Shown piece after piece: positions 21,561 to 31,781 of a DNA stretch of 64,000 bases. The notes below the pieces were generated by a model. The model worked only from the letters and a program-made list of their open reading frames with translations, searched no databases and had not been told where the DNA came from. Both the position numbers and the translations under genes were made by a program. The stretch's first letter is position 1, and each line of letters opens with the position of its first letter. This stretch comes from Enoplolaimus lenunculus (lineage: Eukaryota > Nematoda > Enoplea > Enoplida > Thoracostomopsidae): assembly GCA_030248215.1 (NCBI GenBank), contig JASANG010000513.1:1-64000 (forward strand), given 5' to 3'.

Positions 21561-22007
21561 TTATCGAGTACTTGTTTATAAGAGGAAACTAAAGCATTGT
21601 TTATTTTTGAGAATGTCAGAAAAAATTAGAAGGGTCTGATATGTTCACCAATTATCAGTTAGCGTGGTTGGGCCGTCCTGGCGTCAGCAAATCTCGGTAT
21701 TTGGTTGTTCTCAGTCTCGGTTTTCTGAGTTTCGGCAGGTTTCAAACCTAGACAAAACTGTTCAAAACTTGAACCCTGAACAGTTATTAATTGTTGAGCC
21801 TTATATGGCACAAATGGTTTATTAGTTATCCTGTAATTCTTAGCGGATATATTACGTTTTTTCGTCAAAACAACAAACACGTTAGAAAAACGCACTGTAA
21901 AGTTGAGTTTGAAAAATTTCATTTTCGGTGACGGTCTGGTCCACAGTTACCAAGGCCGAGATCTGCAGTCTCGGTCTCGATAGGTTGGTCTCGGCCTCAG
22001 CTCAGGG

Positions 22008-22250
22008 TTTCAATGGAGATTTCTTGTTGTGGCCAGTAATCCCGCAAATAATTGGATTCCTCCTGATATGTTCTTGTTGCTACGCAACACAAATGTTCAC
22101 GATTTCGTTGCAATTTACGAGAATGAGCATAAAAATCCAAATGTACAGTTGAAAAATTTCACTGAAACTCAGCGTCTTTTTTGCAACTTCAATTTTGTCC
22201 GCGCTAACAGCAGCGTGGTTTATTTTGTGTTATTGGTCAATCAGCAGTAA
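22008..22250 (+). CDS. Unassigned open frame, possible last exon
   Basis: The frame includes NWIPPDMFLLLRNTNVHDFV, then AIYENEHKNPNVQLKNF, and ends LLVNQQ before TAA at 22248. No ATG is required if it is an exon (a GGCCAG site precedes it). The amino-acid mix is ordinary for protein, but I know no matching family. It lies just after a family F repeat, so it could also be part of a mobile element. Confidence 0.25.
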   Translation, partial: FQWRFLVVASNPANNWIPPDMFLLLRNTNVHDFVAIYENEHKNPNVQLKNFTETQRLFCNFNFVRANSSVVYFVLLVNQQ

Positions 22251-22741
22251 TTCAGTGATAGCGTATATATTGTGATTTCTAATGCAGCGATATTTCTAAT
22301 GCAGTTTCTGTTCCGGCAAAAAATTAATTCTTGTTCGTGTTCCCGGTGAAATGTAGTTCTTATAATTGGAACCTGACGGTCACATTATCCTTCGTCAAAG
22401 TTTTGCGGGTTGTTGATATAAATTGTTTTTAAATGTAAAATAAGTCGTTTCTCTGTGTGGCCTGCCTAAAGTGTACGTATTACAGTTACTTTTCAGTTGA
22501 TTGGTAGGTAAAACGTTTGTATCATTTCGACTGGGGACGGACCGGACTGATTCTGTCATTGTGTAATCAAATGTTTTATTTGAACTTTTGTGGTAGGGGC
22601 GATACGTAGTAGAGTTATATTCCAGACGCTCGTGCGATAGCGGTTGATGCAATTTCACATAGCTAAATTTTTGAGAGAATATAACCGCATTTGAAACTTT
22701 TTTGCGTGCAACAGATTTTTAGGGATTTGTGGGAACAGTAG

Positions 22742-22915
22742 GTTGGTCTAAAGCCTGTACAAGGTACTTTTACTGGCGTCTTTAGAAATGTCGATCGAAG
22801 GAATACGTTCTTCCATAACCGCCTTGTGCGGCCATGGAGACATCGTTGCTGGTCGTGTTTGTTTCGTTCAGATTCGGTGAAAATTTTTATAGTTTTAATT
22901 GAACCGAATTTGTAA
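22742..22915 (+). mobile_element. LINE fragment: C-terminal end of a CR1/Jockey-like ORF2
   Basis: An open frame contains GTFTGVFRNVDRRNTFFHNR followed by LVRPW. The pattern RRxxFFxNRLVxxW is the hallmark near the end of many non-LTR retrotransposon ORF2 proteins, where it continues as WNSLP. After the W this copy departs from the consensus. No other LINE parts adjoin it, so it is a short decayed remnant upstream of the first PMP3 gene. Confidence 0.4.
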
Positions 22916-23058
22916 AAAAATATATCTTTTTAATGTTTTTTATTGTAGTTTGTAGTACTGTTACACTTATTTTAACATTTGTATTCAGTGCAAATTAGAT
23001 AATTAAACATATATAATTTTCTATTGTTGCCGTTAATACCTCAAAGTAATCTATAGCC

Positions 23059-26000
23059 ATGGTTCAGATGAACAATAAAGAAGTCAACGTTTGCGCTTTG
23101 ATTTGTGCATTTATCTTTCCGGTAAGTTACTGATATTGTTTTATCAGGCTTTACCCGTCATCCGTGGTATGAAATCACCATCCGATACACAAAATGTTTG
23201 AGTATGCCAAGGCCAGGGTGCAACCGGAATTACAATTTACCGGAACCGGAATTTGAAAATTTTACCGGAACCGGAACCGGAACCGGAAAATGAAAAATGC
23301 ATTTCACCAAAAATTTCATTTTAATCGTATTTTTTGCTCTATTATTTGTGAAACAACCTTAGTCGAACACAGGTATTTATTTTATTTGTTGTATTTTAGA
23401 TTTTCGTCGTCGACTGAAGTGAAATCCACCATCAACGGCTTATATTCTGAGTACAAGTGGCTTTCAAAAGAGATTCTTAAACGGCCAAATTATAACACCG
23501 GAATTTTTAAATCCGGTAAAAATTTACCGGAACCGGAACCGGAAGGTGAAAAAATGCCGGAACCGGAACCGGAATTCCGGTTGCACCCTGACCAAGGCCG
23601 TTTCTAGGGAACTGAAACCGGGACCAGAACGACTGTACTCTGTCTCGGTAATGTTTGAGTCGTTCCCCAAAGCCAATTTTTGAGCTTATCACGAACAGAA
23701 TTAAGTAAAGATTTTAATAGTTTATTCATTTTTTGCTCAGGTTTAGATTGGTTTCAGTCTAAGGAATGATTTTATTGCCAGTTTTCAGTTGAATACGAAT
23801 GTTTATTTTAAGCGAAGAACAATTTCAAATTTAGTTGGTGATTTGGCTTTAGAATTTAATCGCAGTTTGAAACTCACCGAGACCCAAAAATAAGACTGAT
23901 GACACCAGCTGGCTGAGAACCGATGCTTATGGAGATCGAGGCCAAAACCGAGACCGAGACAATCCATCCCTGACAACCGGTGTCTGCCCAAAAATCATCG
24001 AATTGCGAAAATTTAAATTTGACTGTTGAATGATCAGGGGAGATCATGAGTACCTCAAGCATGCAACGTTTCAAAATCGTATCAGTTTTGTTTGGGGAAA
24101 TGCCACAGAAAGACACTAAGGTATCATTGAATGTCATATCGCCAGAATAGTAAACTGTTAGCGGAACCAAAGCCGGATGTGAACCGGATATTATAAAGTT
24201 TCAATTTCGACTGCGTGTATTAATGAAGTGGCACACATTATAGTCATAGTCAGTTTCAAAGGTCATTGCAAACAAAAACCTTAAACAAACCGCAAATTTG
24301 TTTGAAATTTTTTGAATGTTAGTGCAGTATCAATTGACTTCGAGACATATATAATTTCCACCCTCAACTAAGTATTTTTAAAATTCAAATTTCCATCGGC
24401 TCAACAGGGTTCAGTTTCAAAGATCATTGCAAGCCTTAAACGAACCGCAAATTTGTTTGAAATTTTTTGAATGTTAGTGCAGTATCAATTGACTTCGACA
24501 TATATAATTTCCACCTTCAACTAAGTATTTTTAAAATTCAAATTTCTATCGGCTCAACAGGGTTTCCCTTTAGTTTTAAAAAAGTGTGATAAAAGTTTAC
24601 AAATTTATGTCTGTTCTCACGTGGTTGTAAGAGCTGAGTAAATGGTGTCATACAACTAGCTCTTGAGTTATAGTATGTAAAAAAACTGTTGTGCTACCGT
24701 GTCCAGTTTGTCCCGAAGATTAAGGCGTTAATGTTAAGTACGTAAATATATATAAACTTCCAAACCTTTGACGACAATTTGTGAACCCATTAAGCTGCAT
24801 CAGACCGCAGGAAAATGGAATTTTCAAATATTCATTTTAAGTCGATTAAACATTTACTGTTGTTTGTTTTTAATTCACCCCATGTTAGATGTACCCAACC
24901 AACACTCATCTTTTTGTATTTTTTTTGCTAAAATTGACTTGCTTCGAAGCATATTTGTTGATTGACATGTTCTTTAATCTTTTTTCTAGATTAAAGTTAC
25001 GTTGGTTGCAGGGTGCAACCGGAATTCCGGTTCCGGTTCCGGCATTTTTTCACCTTCCGGTTCCGGTTCCGGTTCCGGTAAATTTTTACCGGATTTAAAA
25101 ATTCCGGTATTATAATTTGGCCGTTTTCTTAACTTTGCTAATTTTTAAGAATCTCTTTTGAAAGCCACTTGTACTCCGAATATAAGCCATTGATGGTGGA
25201 TTTCACTTCAGTCGATGATGAAAATCTAAAATACAACAAATAAAATAAATACCTATGTTCGACTAAGGTTATTTCACAAATAATAGAGCAAAAATAAGAT
25301 TAAAATGAAATTTTTGGTGAAATGCATTTTTCATTTTCCGGTTCCGGTTCCGGTTCCGGTAAAATTTTCAAATTCCGGTTCCGGTTCCGGTTCCGGTAAA
25401 TTGTAATTCCGGTTGCGCCCTGGTTGGTTGTATGAGTGTCGATTACATACCCTACTTTAGACTCTTTTATGGACAGTAATTAGGACTTATGGACTCTATC
25501 CATTAATTGCACAAGGGTATTGGCGATTTTACAAGGATAGGGGCGTAGAAGAAGGGTCTTCAGCCCCCATAAACGTTTTCGAGATAGTAAAATTCGCAAT
25601 GGCCCTTTTGGATTTTTAATTCATCGTAATTTTTCATTAAATACGTACTAAAAATATACGTATACATCTAGCTTCTCAATCGAGTTCCAACTTTTGCCTG
25701 CGATGTTGTTCATTAAAATGCACACAAAAGTCCCGATTCTTCGATCAGACCAGCCCGAAACTAAAATTTTATATTTGGATAGTGTTTAAAATTGCGTCTG
25801 GTTTCAAGTTCACTCTGTTTTGATTCCTGGTGCCCAGAACTATATACTAAGCCCGCCCCTCTATTCGACAAAAATCACAATCTAAAATTTTGTGTTAACA
25901 TTTTGTACTGTAGTGACCTGAATAAGGGGGTAATAAGCAGGGTGCAATGCGAAACTGGATTATACCGGAATCGGAATCGGAACTGCAAATATATACCGGA

Positions 26001-26596
26001 ATCGGAATCGGAACGACAAATTTTGTGACTATACGGATAATTTGTATTGACAAGGATAATATTGATTTAGGGTGTCTGTTTGCCGGCAACAGTTCTCAAA
26101 AACGTTGCATGAACAAATTGGCAATCATTTTTTGGCTCTGTAAAACTAAACTACAATCAATTATTGATAAGTTAACTCATCGAAAACAATTTAATAGATA
26201 AATGATGTAGAATTTTTATACAACATATCACAACAAGTAGGCCTAAATTTAAAATGTGGAAATTCCAATTCCGATTGATTGTGCAATCGGAATCGGAATC
26301 GGAATTCCGATTGCACCCTGGTAATAAGAAAGGGTCCCAATCAATAGGAGTCTGTATTCCTAATTTGAGTCCCCATGGAATTCAATGATAAATTTCCCAC
26401 AATTTGTTTCAAAAATTGTCAGTTTGCCACAGTTTGTTTTTTACAGCCATGCGCACTCTGTATTCAAGCTGGCGAATGCTATTGCAACGGTGACGTGATC
26501 ATCAATGTTATCCTGAGTTTTCTGCTATACATTCCTGCAGTAATACACGCGTTATATGTTATTGCGTTTAAAGAGGCGCCGGCGCCACAACAGTGA
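23059..26596 (+). CDS. PMP3/UPF0057-family small membrane protein, copy A (two exons)
   Basis: Exon 1 is 23059-23121 and exon 2 is 26447-26596, phase 0, GTAAGT donor and TTTTTTACAG acceptor; the product is 70 residues. Exon 1 reads MVQMNNKEVNVCALICAFIFP. Exon 2 continues PCALCIQAGECYCNG, then VIINVILSFLLYIPAVIHAL and a short tail EAPAPQQ. This is the UPF0057/Pmp3 pattern: two membrane helices, a PP turn, a Cys-bearing G-C-x-C loop, and the conserved YIP-x-VIHALY at the second helix. Family members are plasma-membrane proteolipids linked to membrane potential and salt or cold stress. The 3.3-kb intron is packed with MITEs (23214, 25009, 25938) and a tandem repeat. The ATG is the only start that adds helix 1. 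Copy B at 37052 shares exon structure and the MVQ-x-NNKEV start. Confidence 0.92.
23214..23590. mobile_element. CCGGAA-type hAT-like MITE in the PMP3-A intron
   Basis: CAGGGTGCAACCGGAATTAC to GGTTGCACCCTG. Flanks GCCAAGGC and ACCAAGGC agree at 7 of 8. It inserted at the edge of a family F repeat, whose sequence continues after 23590. Confidence 0.88.
24251..24566 (+). repeat. 161-bp tandem duplication
   Basis: The block starting CAGTTTCAAAG at 24251 repeats at 24412 with the same order (CCGCAAATTTGTTTGAAATT, GTATCAATTGACTTCGA, CGGCTCAACAGGGTT). The second copy lacks a few bases. Non-coding, inside the PMP3-A intron. Confidence 0.85.
24570..25000. other. Intronic AT-rich stretch, nothing recognised
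   Basis: Between the 161-bp duplication and the next MITE I see only AT-rich sequence. An acceptor-like TTTTTTCTAG near 24989 leads straight into the MITE and is not supported by a reading frame. Confidence 0.5.
25009..25422. mobile_element. CCGGAA-type hAT-like MITE with perfect 8-bp TSD
   Basis: CAGGGTGCAACCGGAATTCC to TTGCGCCCTG, with GTTGGTTG on both sides (25001-25008, 25423-25430). This is the cleanest copy: CCGGTT runs at both ends and a 250-bp AT-rich core. It is inside the PMP3-A intron. Confidence 0.92.
25908..26374. mobile_element. Left half of a TA-type MITE, split by a nested hAT-like MITE
   Basis: CTGTAGTGACCTGAATAAGG starts at 25908 after TA. The element is interrupted at 25938-26320 and resumes as AAGGGTCCCAATCAATAGGAG, ending about 26374, shortly before PMP3-A exon 2. 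The right end is missing, unlike 4532-4961. Confidence 0.75.
25938..26320. mobile_element. hAT-like MITE with CGGAATCGGAAT ends, perfect 8-bp TSD
   Basis: CAGGGTGCAATGCGAAACTGG to GGAATTCCGATTGCACCCTG, both flanked by GTAATAAG (25930-25937, 26321-26328). The terminal stutter unit is CGGAAT rather than CCGGAA, so it is a sister subfamily. The interior is unlike the CCGGAA group. Confidence 0.92.
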
Positions 26597-26599
26597 CCG

Positions 26600-27245
26600 T
26601 TAGAAAAAAACTGCATGATGGGATGCAATCGCTGTTAAGAGCGCAAAAATGTTGGTGAGCGTGGGGAAAGTGATTGTGGAAAATGCAGTTGTTACCTATA
26701 TAATATAGTCCACATGATCTCATTTCAAACCCGTAGCCAGCTTAATATGTTAAAGAGTCCCCGAAGACATTCCAATAGGGCATAGAGAGATTTCGCACTA
26801 TTTACAAGCGGCGGGGTTAGGTTTCGCCTGACTTTGTCTGGATATCGGTTCGTCACGTTATATATTGAGAATGTAATGTTAAAATTCATGTCTTATTTTT
26901 TGCGGATATTTAGCAACTTCTGAAATTATTAAAATGAACGTATATCTTTAAGTATCTATTCAAGTGACATAAAGTGCTGCTGCTTGCTGTTTGTTTAATT
27001 ATCATCGTTAAATGTATCCAAGCTGTTTTGAGAGCTTCTAAATTTGTTGACTGGTATGGCTTACTTAGCCCGCCGGCTTTGGTTTACAAAAAAGGCTTAC
27101 TTGAGTTAGGGATAAACTGTACAAGAGCCGATTTTATGCATGAAAATATGTATATATATGTCGTGCCTCGAACAACTCTTTGCCACATCTGGCAACTGAG
27201 ACGTCCCAAATGACAACTGCTGTTCGGAGCAGACGAAACAACTAC
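26600..27245. other. Region 3' of PMP3-A; no gene called
   Basis: Contains a GTAGCCAG MITE-like end near 26733 and AT-rich sequence. The block GGCAACTGAGACGTCCCAAATGACAA near 27190 resembles 28800-28870 in part. A hydrophobic frame at 26974-27213 is unassigned. Confidence 0.4.
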
Positions 27246-27248
27246 TGG

Positions 27249-28452
27249 CAAGGTTGTTTTTCCGGAAAAAATTATGACCGGAAAAAATGATTTTTTTCAT
27301 TTTTTCCGGAAAACAATGGAAAAAAATGGAAAAAAGAGTGATTGGCTATCTCACCCTTAGCCGGCGTTTGCCCAAAAATGATTGGATTTTGAAATTTTTT
27401 CATTTTTGAGCTTCCGATGACATCCCCTGATCATTACATGCCCAGATATGAGTTTTTGAAAAATTCGATTTTTGAGGCAACAAGGTCAGCCCCTTGGGAC
27501 CCAAAATTTTTTCCAAACCTTAGACAAAGTATATGTATATCATTTGACGCAGTTTGCAGAGCTGAGTCGAATGGTGTTAAAACATTCTGCAATCAGAAGT
27601 CTTTTTAACGAGTTGTTGTCAGATAACTGATTTGGCGCGCTGCCAGCGATCATGGTTCGGCGGCGCGCTGCCAGCGATCGTGGTTCGGCGCCAAATTTAG
27701 TTATTAGACAATAACTCGTTAGCCAGACGTCTGATTGAGGAACGTTTAACAATATTTGTCTCAGCTCCGCAACCTTGTGTCAAATGGTATATAATTTGCC
27801 TAATTTTTCGACAAAAAATTTTGGTCCAATGCGAGAATTTGGGACCTTAAAAACTTGAATTTTTTAAAAATTTGAGTTTGGGCGTGAAATAATCGGGGAG
27901 GCCACCAGAACATAAGAATTCATGAGTGAAGCGAGCTGAACAAGTCACACTTGGTTTTGGTAAGTATATATTAAATCCCAAAACTCTTTTGGGTTTTTTC
28001 TGACATCAAAGCCTCTCAATTGCTGCAACATTACGAGCAAAGCGAGGTTGAAGCTTCACGTATTCTTGTGTTAAATCATCCGGTAAATGCAAGCGTTCAA
28101 TTTTGAGCGTAGTAAACGTTGGTCCCACTGTCGACGAAACCTGGTGAACGAACCGGACAAGATACGTATGTAGTTTTACATTAAGTTTCGTGACAAAGCC
28201 TCAATTCTGAAATCCATTTATATGTGCATATGCTAAAATTTTCGCTCGTTTCGGACATATAATATGTCCTGGTAGACATATGCACACGGTCCTGTTAATG
28301 TGTTGTATGTAAATTAGTTACATGTCATCTAGTTGCAAATTATATTTAAAAATCGTTTACTACTTTTGCATTTTTCCTTATTTTCCACCTCCCGCCTCAA
28401 AAAATAAAAGAAACCCTTTTTTCCGGTAATTTTTTTCCGACCAGCAACCCTG
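27249..28452. mobile_element. 1.2-kb hAT-like element with CCGGAAAAAA termini
   Basis: Left end CAAGGTTGTTTTTCCGGAAA, right end TTCCGACCAGCAACCCTG. Flanks ACTACTGG and GCTGCTGG agree at 6 of 8. Inside lies a copy of the 330-bp dispersed repeat (27607-27967). No transposase frame is visible. Confidence 0.6.
27607..27967 (+). repeat. 330-bp dispersed repeat, second copy
   Basis: Collinear with 13444-13775. This copy starts TAACGAGTTGTTGTC, answered by GACAATAACTCGTTA about 110 bases later, and has a local duplication of the GGCGCGCTGCCAGCGAT block. No coding frame. Confidence 0.7.
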
Positions 28453-28462
28453 GCTGCTGGAA

Positions 28463-28770
28463 TTGTTCAGGCTTGGCTGTGTTCGAGAGAACTGAGTTGC
28501 ACAATAATTATTTGCCTTCACCCTATTTTTAAATTAAACAAGGTTTATGTAGTATACAAACAAATCGGTGTCAGCGTGGGCCGAAATGTTTAATCGATTA
28601 CAAAGTTATGTTGATAAATGGTGTTTTATTTCTGTTATTTTGATTACCCAATCAAGTGGAGCCTTTCCAATCCTTCAAGTCTAATAAACCTTGTTAGTTT
28701 AGAGTTTGCAGATATGGTGAAGCAAATAATTATTGTGCAAGTCAATTTTCTCGAATACAGTCAAACATGA
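28463..28770. mobile_element. Palindromic MITE with ~80-bp inverted arms
   Basis: The left arm (TTGCACAATAATTATTTGCC ... CAAGGTTTAT) is the reverse complement of the right arm ending near TCTCGAATACAGTCAAACATG, apart from scattered mismatches. About 140 bases of loop separate them. Confidence 0.7.
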
Positions 28771-29019
28771 GCAATCAATCAAAATTATTCTGCGTTCCAG
28801 TAGTTGTTTGGGCACCCCGAAGAACAATTATCGTTTGGGACGTCCTCGTTGCCAACTGGGGTAAATAGCTGTTTGGGGCACGCAAATTTAAAGTTCAGGC
28901 TATATATACGTATGTTCCAACAGGAACAATATTTCATAGGAACCAGGAACAGGAACATGACCCGGAACAAGAATTACGAAACTATTGCACCGTCGAATAC
29001 TGCTAACAAACTGTAGTTC

Positions 29020-29400
29020 AAAATAAAATATGTTGTTCATCGACTGTTTTAAGTTTTCACTAGCCAGTTTTCCAATTTCTACAAACACATGCATCGGATG
29101 GTCTAAGATACGTGGAATCTGCAGACGAAACATAAGCTATGAAAAGAACTTGAGTTAGCAAAAGTTTTGAGTCGTATATAAATTTTTTATTTTTACGTTT
29201 TTGGTTCATACGTTGCCACAAAACTGAACATTCCGGAAAGTTGTACTGTTGTAGGTAGTTTTTAGGTTGTTACGCTACAATCTGTCGTTGAAAATTAAAA
29301 AATCTTAAATTTTCTTGGATGGTAAAAAGTGTAAATAGCTCGAATGTACGGAGACTAGCGGTTTAGAAAGAGGTTATAAGAAGAGGATGGTGACTCATTA
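29020..29400. other. No gene recognised
   Basis: AT-rich flank between a GGAACAGGAAC-type repeat (28910-28990) and the frame at 29403. Nothing supported. Confidence 0.4.
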
Positions 29401-29402
29401 AA

Positions 29403-29642
29403 ATGTTGGAGAGACGACCAAAATTAGATGAAACACATATGGATCAGAAAAGTGGCGAGCACGCCATTGTATTTGATTGCTTATTGTTGATGTGCCGTCC
29501 TTTAAAACATAATGTTATGGCTTTTTGTTCAATTTTAGTGCTTTTGTTTAAATTTTTACGTTACGATGCTTTATTTATCACCGCTTGTTGGTATATATGT
29601 ATATTTTGTTATATTATATATGGTACGCCAAACTGCGGTTAA
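29403..29642 (+). CDS. Unassigned 79-residue frame with two hydrophobic helices
   Basis: ATG at 29403 opens 79 codons: a charged N-terminus (MLERRPKLDETHMDQKSGEH), then hydrophobic NVMAFCSILVLLFKFL and ALFITACWYICIFCYIIYG, ending TPNCG. The second half vaguely resembles the FSxxGLLFKFKW...ISFA region of Asterix/UPF0139 proteins, but the N-terminal PPP motif and the later conserved tail are absent. It is free of obvious repeats. It could be a real small membrane protein, a diverged exon or chance. Confidence 0.28.
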   Translation: MLERRPKLDETHMDQKSGEHAIVFDCLLLMCRPLKHNVMAFCSILVLLFKFLRYDALFITACWYICIFCYIIYGTPNCG

Positions 29643-29852
29643 GACCGAAATGACTAATTGTCCTATAAGTTTTGAATATTTTCCATACATGCTTTTGGCT
29701 CCGGCTACGGTTTAGGAAAAGGTTTATATATATACTTAAGCATTTGCCTAAGTGAAGTCAATTTCTTATACTTTAAATGTGCAGGAAAGCGTACAAGAGC
29801 CGCCTATGTTAACTTACTATTTTATATAATAGTAATTAAGTCTAAACTAAAG

Positions 29853-30975
29853 TGGAAAATTGACGCAACCATTTCCAAATACGGTTTTGAAAACGGTTCA
29901 GGAAGGAAATGAATTTGAAAAAATTGGTCTAGTGGAAAATTGAGAAAATTTAAAAATCGTACAAGTAAATTGAAATATTTTCGGTGTCAATTTCCTACTA
30001 GGGATTTTAAATAGAACGGCAATAGGAAATTGAGACATTTTCAAAATAAGATTAGAAAATTGATAAGATAAAATTGTTAGCGAAACGGAGATTGAAAAGT
30101 CACAAAAACTGCAGGGGGAAATGGGCAGTAAAATTTCAGATTTAATTTCCTTCACGGTAGTTGAAAATCGGCACGGCAGTGGGAAATTGAAAAAGTCCTT
30201 AAAGCGGAAAGACTGCGGTAGTTACATGAATTTTCACCTAGGTAATAATGCTGTCTAATGCAATACAGGGGGCTGGCGACGATTCGCAATTGATGCAGTG
30301 AACAACCATGACCTAAAAGCCTATACTTAAGGATTGAGCTTAAGTTGATTTACTATTGTCTGGGGTAGTTTTGGTGGCGGAAGCAAACCAGTACACATTA
30401 TAGTTTTTTCAAGTCGTACAGTTTCGTACAGTTTACCGCAAGTTGATTATACGATCGGCAAGCGACATGTTTACTAATCAAAGCTGTGTACACTTATTCT
30501 TGCAGTTTCTTAAAATTTCAAATTTAGTGCAAAATTTCTACCTTGTGACTTGGGTGGCCCATTAAACATCATTTCTAGCAACTCTGATCCTGCCTTTTTA
30601 TTTGAACCTTGAGTTGCAAAATTTTAACCTTTTTGCGGACAATATTACAACTGAATTTCTAAAGTGTAAATTAAGTTTTCGATAAGAGGGGCAATATCAT
30701 TAAATTGTTAAAAGTTATACTTGTCTTTCAGTTTCCACATCGGTAATTGAAGTGTGAAGGCTAAGCGGAAATTGAATTCGGAAAATGGCCCAATTTCCCA
30801 TTGCCCTTGTTTTAAAAATCGGTAGCGGTAAATTGAACATCGAATAATCGTATCAATTAACTGCTTGAGTTTGAAAAATCGATAGCTGTGGGAAATTGAA
30901 ACAGTTTTGAAATTCAGTTTCCTTCTTGAAGCCTTTTTTAAAACCGTACTTGGAAATGGTTGCGTCAATTTTCCA
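29853..30975. mobile_element. Long member of the 'GACGCAACCA(T/A)TTCCAA' TIR family
   Basis: The left end GGAAAATTGACGCAACCATT is answered at 30930-30975 by its reverse complement ending AATTTTCCACACGG. The same termini bound the compact copy at 62864-63201. The interior is rich in GGAAATTGA blocks in both senses and has no coding frame. Confidence 0.6.
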
Positions 30976-30979
30976 CACG

Positions 30980-31650
30980 GCTGGCACCCGGTGAAATGGA
31001 TGACACATAATGCTTTAATATTTTGATATTTTGTCTTGACATTTTTGGTGCTTAGTATTGCATATACCCGTTGCAATTTTACGTTGCATTTATTGTGTCA
31101 GTGGCGTAGCGAAATTTTTGGGACAAAAACCTCAGCATGGATTGAACATCCCCTCACGTGTCGATCATTTGTCTTCTATCAGTTGCACCCGTTTTTCAAA
31201 AGTCGCCAGCAACAAAGCCCTTTTGTGCTTAACTGTAGGTGTAGCTGAACACTCGCTAGTGTAACTGAAGCTTTATTGATAATTCTGCAACCCCCCAAAC
31301 ACTAAGAAACTCCCCCTCTGGTTGCGAACCGAGGGCCGGTTGATGCTTCCACTCCGTCGCGACCCAGTGAACGCCCACACCCCGGTTGAACCAATACTGG
31401 CTACGTTCATGCGTTGTGTAAGCGTATTTCGTTCACCTCAATCAATACATTTCATCAGTACAATACAGGTCTGTATGTATAATATCCTTGTATATCAGGG
31501 TCATATATAAGGTATCGGCAAAATATCGGCTTCCAACTCCGATATTCTCTCGTTAGCTGCAATTGTTTTCTGAAACTGTTAAACTATGTTATGTTAAAAT
31601 TTAAAAAATTTTACTACCAGCGATTAATTTAATTACTTGGTTTTAACTTG
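30980..31650. other. MITE-like debris, no gene
   Basis: CAGTGGCGTAGCGAAATTTTT at about 31100 is a MITE-type end. 31318-31400 is unusually GC-rich for the window. A minus-strand stretch at 31508-31574 after a TTTCAG site reads KTIAANERISELEADILPIP then stops; it is not assignable. Confidence 0.35.
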
Positions 31651-31654
31651 TAGG

Positions 31655-31781
31655 TAGCAAGGTGTAACCGAAGGTAAAAATACCGGAATAGGAACCGGAG
31701 GTCAACGAACTTGCCGGAGCCGGAAGTGAGACCGAAAATGACGCCAAATTAGGTAGTTTAGCAAATATATATAAAAAGCGT
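31655..31781. mobile_element. Left part of a CCGGAG-type MITE, interrupted
   Basis: CAAGGTGTAACCGAAGG followed by CCGGAGCCGGAAGTGAG resembles the MITE at 40955. It is cut at the target site AAAAGCGT by the 31782-33325 element. A matching right end (GGTTTCACTTTG) is seen at about 33450-33464. Confidence 0.5.
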
